A stretch of 64,000 nt of DNA. Origin: Cucumis sativus (lineage: Eukaryota > Streptophyta > Magnoliopsida > Cucurbitales > Cucurbitaceae). Both the position numbers and the translations under genes were made by a program. Positions 59,601 through 64,000 of this stretch are shown here, in pieces (position 1 is the stretch's first letter; the number at the start of each line of letters is the position of its first letter). Location of the stretch: the NCBI RefSeq assembly GCF_000004075.3, contig NC_026659.2, forward strand, positions 21,594,272-21,658,271, in the 5' to 3' direction. The notes beneath the pieces were generated by a model that made no database searches, was not told the DNA's origin, and saw only the letters and a program-made list of their open reading frames with translations.

Positions 59601-60678
59601 TTACATGGAGAAGAATAAACCTATGGGAAGGGAACAGTAAGAAAGACAAAAGAAAATAAAATAAAAAACACGAATGAATATATGATTGTTAGAATAATTG
59701 CTATTCAAGTGTCAATCATTTTTCGTTAGTCAACTTTAATGTATAGACCATTTAGAATTATTTTTTTAACTTTGAAGACTCAAATATTACTTTTGAAACT
59801 TCATAGATTAAATAGACAATAACATCAAACCTTCATAAGCCAAAAGAGTATTTTGCCCTAAAAAATAAAATCTAAAATCGTTTAGATATATAAATATGTC
59901 ATTTTGATATAGAATAAAATAGCAGGGACAGTCAAATCTCTAAACCAATAAAATCCATGTGAATAACATCAAATATTCAAAATTTACACAAATTTAATAA
60001 TGTTTAATGGTTTTGAAGTAAGATTACGTTATGTAAGTTTATATGTTAATCACCAGAAGGTACAAAAAGGAGAAACCCGATAGCCTAAGTGAGATAGTGT
60101 ATATAGAGATGAGATTACTAGAAGTGTCTCTGTCTATACATGTTTAGCAACGAACAACTCCACTAATCCAAATGCAAATGGAACTAATACTCTGGTCACC
60201 GTTGTTTCCTGCAAAGGGATGAAAAAAAAGTGTAACTTCTTGCTGCCACATGTATGTAGTAATATGGTAATGTTCTTTGCAAATGCTACTCACATCGGGG
60301 GCGGTCGAATCGGCGGCATTGGAGAAGAGTAGCCAGTTGGGTTCATTTGATAGCAATGTTTGTATATAAACCCTGTTCAACAGAGAACAACTGAGAGATC
60401 AAAGAGATTAATATTGGGTATGTGAAGATGATAAGTATGGATGGAATACCCAGAATTTAGAGGCATTGAACATGGCAGTTGATCAAGAAGTTCACAAGAA
60501 CTAGCTCTTGGGTGTGGGCATATAGTGTCCCTACATTGAATGACTTGAGAAACAGGAAGCACAAGTTCTTCTTCTCCATTACCATTTTGATTATTATTGT
60601 TCTCAGTCCCAGCACAACAACAATCCATCCATTCAATACATCTGAAACATGAAAAAAAAAGGAAGGAAAATAAGATTA

Positions 60679-60714
<36 letters not shown>

Positions 60715-60831
60715 AAGCTAAGTAGTAACTCAACCTAACCTTTGGTCTTGGCTCAATTTCCAAAGAACACAGTAATCCCAACTTTTAGTACCCACAAGGG
60801 GTCTTAGTCTCTCCACAAGGTTTATTTGCAT
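56606..60831 (-). CDS. AMS: bHLH transcription factor ABORTED MICROSPORES
   Basis: AMS is a nuclear bHLH regulator of tapetum function and pollen-wall formation. Eight exons join in phase to about 612 residues (Arabidopsis AMS has 571): 60740-60831, 60450-60641, 60294-60372, 60140-60208, 57743-58468, 57275-57565, 56980-57156 and 56606-56818. The N-terminal MYC-type domain starts [14 protein letters not shown] and has [36 protein letters not shown] and [19 protein letters not shown]. The bHLH spans about 358-405 ([20 protein letters not shown], then [18 protein letters not shown]), including the E-box-reading Glu and Arg. A C-terminal ACT-like part follows ([40 protein letters not shown]), then a His-rich tail ([10 protein letters not shown]), as in AMS rather than DYT1 or other tapetal bHLHs. 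Intron 4 is long (1.67 kb). No lesion is visible. Confidence 0.93.
60683..60711. repeat. (AG)n microsatellite in AMS intron 1
   Basis: About 14 AG units in the first AMS intron (60642-60739). Close to the splice acceptor, it could serve as a length marker. Confidence 0.95.
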
Positions 60832-63800
60832 GATGACAATGGCTATGATTAGAATCACCTGCATTTATTATTAGAAAAAGAGCAGAGGATAATTAGAAAT
60901 TATAACATTGGAACATGCCAAAAAAGAAACATCTCATTCAGTAATAGATAGATTTGGTCAGAGAATCATATACTGAAAGAGAATTATGTACAAATTTGAA
61001 TGAAACAGTTTCCTCAAAGGCACATCAGAGAACCTAGAAGACAATAGCAAGGATCCTCTCCAAGAAAAACAAAAGGGTTAAAAAGATTTGATAAAACACA
61101 GTACTTCAATAATTGATAGCAATAGTTAACAACTGGACCATGGGAATGGCATCATACCCTCAAAAGTTTATCAGACAAAAACCCACCGACTCAGACCAAT
61201 GGCCAACCAAATTGCCACCTTTTTTTTTCTTTAGAAACAAAGTGACAAATAGATGAATACAAACAATGATCAGCTGAAGTAGAAGTAGTACTATACCTTT
61301 TGTTCTACAATTGTTTCTTTTTATATAATTTTGGTTGTTTAGTTCAAATTTTGGTAGGTGAATTTCACTCCATGCATGAGAGAGAGAGAGAGATAGAGGC
61401 TTTTTATGATATATTTTTTCTGAATTAAATGAAGAAACATGTAGATGAGTTGGTAGGAGGAACAGATTGCATGACCTAAGATACCCCAACTGCCTTGCTA
61501 ACTTTATTTTAATTACATCAAAATTTATTCATGCTCCCTAAACTAAACTAACAATTTACTCAACTTCCCTTTGTAATGATTTACTCTACGTGTTTTTTAT
61601 TTTATAACATTTTAGCTTTTAAATTATATACAACAACTCAGTCTATGTGATCATTAGTATTGAGGTTCCAATTAGATTTTTTTACGTAAATAAATCAATC
61701 AAACTAGTGAGAGACTCACTATTTTTACTTAATATTAGGGTTAAGGATTAGGGTTTAGACTCACTATTTTTTATTACATCAATGACTAAATTGTCGTATA
61801 CTAAATTAGTTTACTTACTAAATTGTTACAAAGCTAAATATTATGCCGCTAAAATAAAAGTATATATCGTTACTTTACTTCCCTAAAAATTTTAAAATGA
61901 AAAGTGTTTTTTTTTTTTTGGCATCTTTTTTCATGACTCTCAACTACTCTAAACATAGAACTGAATGTTTGTGCATGTCATGATGTTAAGGATGTGATGA
62001 TTGTATTAATTGTATATATATCCAAACAATTTTAGGTAATTATGACAAAAGTGTATGACTTATTTTCCAAGATTAAAAAACAATATCTAAAAACAAAATA
62101 AAACATGCATCCTAAATAAGTATATGACTAATTTAGCATTGAACATTTAAAGTTTGGCAGTTGCGAGATGTTTACGAGATTGCGAAATACAAAAAACAGT
62201 AGTTAAAAGCACCCTAAATCACATAAGAACAAATATATAATTCATTTGAGATCAAACATTTGAACTTAAAAACCTGCGAGATGTTTGCGAGGTGAAAAAA
62301 AAAAACAAATAACTTATTGACATTCTTTGAAATGACTCTAAATCAACTTGAAATAATTAAAAATTATATTAGGTTTATCCAACTAACGTTCAATATATAT
62401 ATATATAACACAATACATTTCACAAAAAACAATAACAAGAAAAAAACAATAACAAAAAAAACAATAAAAAAGTTTTATTAAAACACACCACGATTCATGA
62501 GACGTTCACCGAAGGAGAGGATGAATGGCATCAGTGTAGAAGTGGAAAAGTTCACAACTTTTTAAGAGGGAAGAAAAAAAGATAAGATTTTTCTTTCTTT
62601 TCTACATGTTGTTTTACGTTGAAGAAGAGGAAGAGAATGTAAAATTATAAAAAAAGGGTACTTTAGATATTTCACTTCCAATTTGTCATAAAAGTCAAGT
62701 TTTTAAAAGTCAATCTTAAAATTAATTTATTCCTCCATTTTCAGCCCATTTTTGACAAATTTTCAACTTTTAGTAGGATTGATGCATATTAAAGTTCTAA
62801 ATGGTTGGAGTAACAAGCTAAGTCATTTGATATGCTACTCGAATTGTTAAAGAACACATTTCCAACAGATTCATCAACACCTAGTTCATTTTACAAAGCT
62901 AAGAAAAATTCTTGTGACTTAGGGCTAGGCTATGACCTAATTTATGCGTGCAAGTATGTGTAACGTACGGTATCTCTCCTAGTCAGTTCGCCAAATACTC
63001 TTGTGTACTGATCAGAACAACAAATGATTAAATTGTCTAGTAAAATGCAAACTGCAAAATAGAAAAACAGGTTAGTAGACGACTAAGTCGCGGATCACGC
63101 TCTCTTTAAGACGTTTCGCAGCTATTCTCTCTTTGTACAAACAGTTTGATAGCCCCATCGTCTTTAGGATAAAACAGTCTTGGTCTTCAATTAGTTTTAC
63201 ATCGAAGCTAATTGGAATTCACAAACACTATATTTCGGTATGTAGAAAGTGATTTTTTTAGGGTGGGTATGAAAATCGATAGATATTTTTTTGTATATTT
63301 TAGGTGAAGAATGAGACTGTATATATAGAAGTGTGGAGGCATAGGCAACCAACGGTCACAATGTTAATGACCAATTAATTTAGAAAACCAAAACGATTAT
63401 ATCAATTAATTTAGAAAATAAAAATGATTATACCAATTAATTATATAACAGTTTTGGTTTTGGAAAGTCAAAAGTCAAAGAAAACGTTTTAGCAAAAATA
63501 TATATATGTTATTATTTTATTCCTCCAAGCCACGCTCGACCGACGGTGGCATGCGCGTGTGTGGAGATATGGGCATATCTACGTTTGCTTATCACCTCCC
63601 TCCTTTCAAAACTTGGATGTCCTAAGGGTCCAAACCCATGAATGAATCGGTGAGTATACAAGGAGACTTCAAGTACGGTGGGAATGCAAGTTATGAATAA
63701 AATAATAATAAATATTTCTTTTCACAAAATTTTCATCACACAAAGTATGATTTAGTAGGTAAGTTGTTATGTTTTGGTTGTAGGGAAAGGTTCATGAACA

Positions 63801-64000
63801 TAAGTTTAAATTTGTTTTCTTGGATGTGGGATGACATATAGTTTTGTTTTTGTAAGTTATTATTATTGTGGTTAAGTAAAGTTGAATTATTTAGTATGTA
63901 AGTTGTTATGTTTTGGTTGTAGAGAAAAGTTGATAATTGTAAGTTTATTTTTAAAAGAAATTAAACTAGGTAAAGTTTTTGTATATATATATATATATAT
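60832..64000. other. AMS upstream region and gene-free right flank
   Basis: The first few hundred bases should contain the AMS promoter; a (GA)n run lies at 61378-61394. The segment 62940-63330 is GC-richer (GCGGATCACGCTCTCTTTAA, GGCAACCAACGGTCACAATG) and may be a repeat fragment, unidentified. A 45-base word, TTTAGTA-GTAAGTTGTTATGTTTT, recurs at 63751 and 63890. The window ends in a (TA)n run that is cut by the edge. Confidence 0.45.

Noticed and set aside
60144-60380. Single 78-codon minus frame at 60144-60380
   Set aside because: It is a read-through of AMS exons 3 and 4 and the intron between them in a mixed frame; the spliced exons give the conserved sequence instead.

Overview
This is a 64-kb piece of AT-rich plant nuclear DNA. 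It shows GT-AG introns, plant-specific gene families, a plant tRNA-Pro and many transposon remnants. The wording of several repeats, especially the Harbinger-type transposase with its Myb/SANT-like partner and a degraded 'envelope-like' retroelement frame, is what I associate with Cucurbitaceae. A Cucumis species (melon or cucumber) is my best guess. That guess is recognition from memory, not a search result.

Layout. (1) 1-1.6 kb: the 5' end of a cytosolic UDP-glucuronate decarboxylase (UXS) on the minus strand, running off the left edge. (2) 1.6-13 kb: mostly gene-poor and AT-rich, with retroelement-like remnants, one short RALF-type signalling peptide gene (7147-7365) and an 87-bp AT microsatellite. 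(3) 13-16.4 kb: a 37-residue OST4 oligosaccharyltransferase subunit with housekeeping promoter elements, a decayed retroelement reading frame, and a tRNA-Pro(AGG). (4) 18-20.8 kb: a two-exon cytosolic HSP70 with a perfect heat-shock element. (5) 22.4-30 kb: a 13-exon PP7-like phosphatase on the minus strand, with an unusual N-terminal repeat and one altered metal-ligand position; a MITE sits in one intron. (6) 30-43 kb: sparse genes, namely an ATL-type RING-H2 ligase (33925-34452) and a one-pass membrane protein of unknown function (38262-39233), plus a 1-kb TIR element and a palindromic satellite. (7) 43.4-50.2 kb: a PIF/Harbinger transposon carrying both a Myb/SANT-like ORF1 and a DDE transposase ORF2, each with inactivating lesions. 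(8) 50.6-54.2 kb: the beta subunit of protein geranylgeranyltransferase I (11 exons). (9) 56.6-60.8 kb: ABORTED MICROSPORES (AMS), a tapetum bHLH regulator (8 exons). (10) The rest, to 64 kb, is gene-free as far as I can see.

The genes do not form a pathway; this is ordinary plant gene order with independent transcription units. I reconstructed exons by hand from both strands and checked that intron phases are consistent. UTR ends and transcription starts are not determined. I did not find a clearly new biological system. The most unusual locus is the PP7-like gene: two LDDQQ-type repeats fused ahead of a phosphatase domain whose GDxVDRG motif reads GNYVDRG. The most structured non-genic locus is the Harbinger element with its 5' tandem repeats and hairpin.
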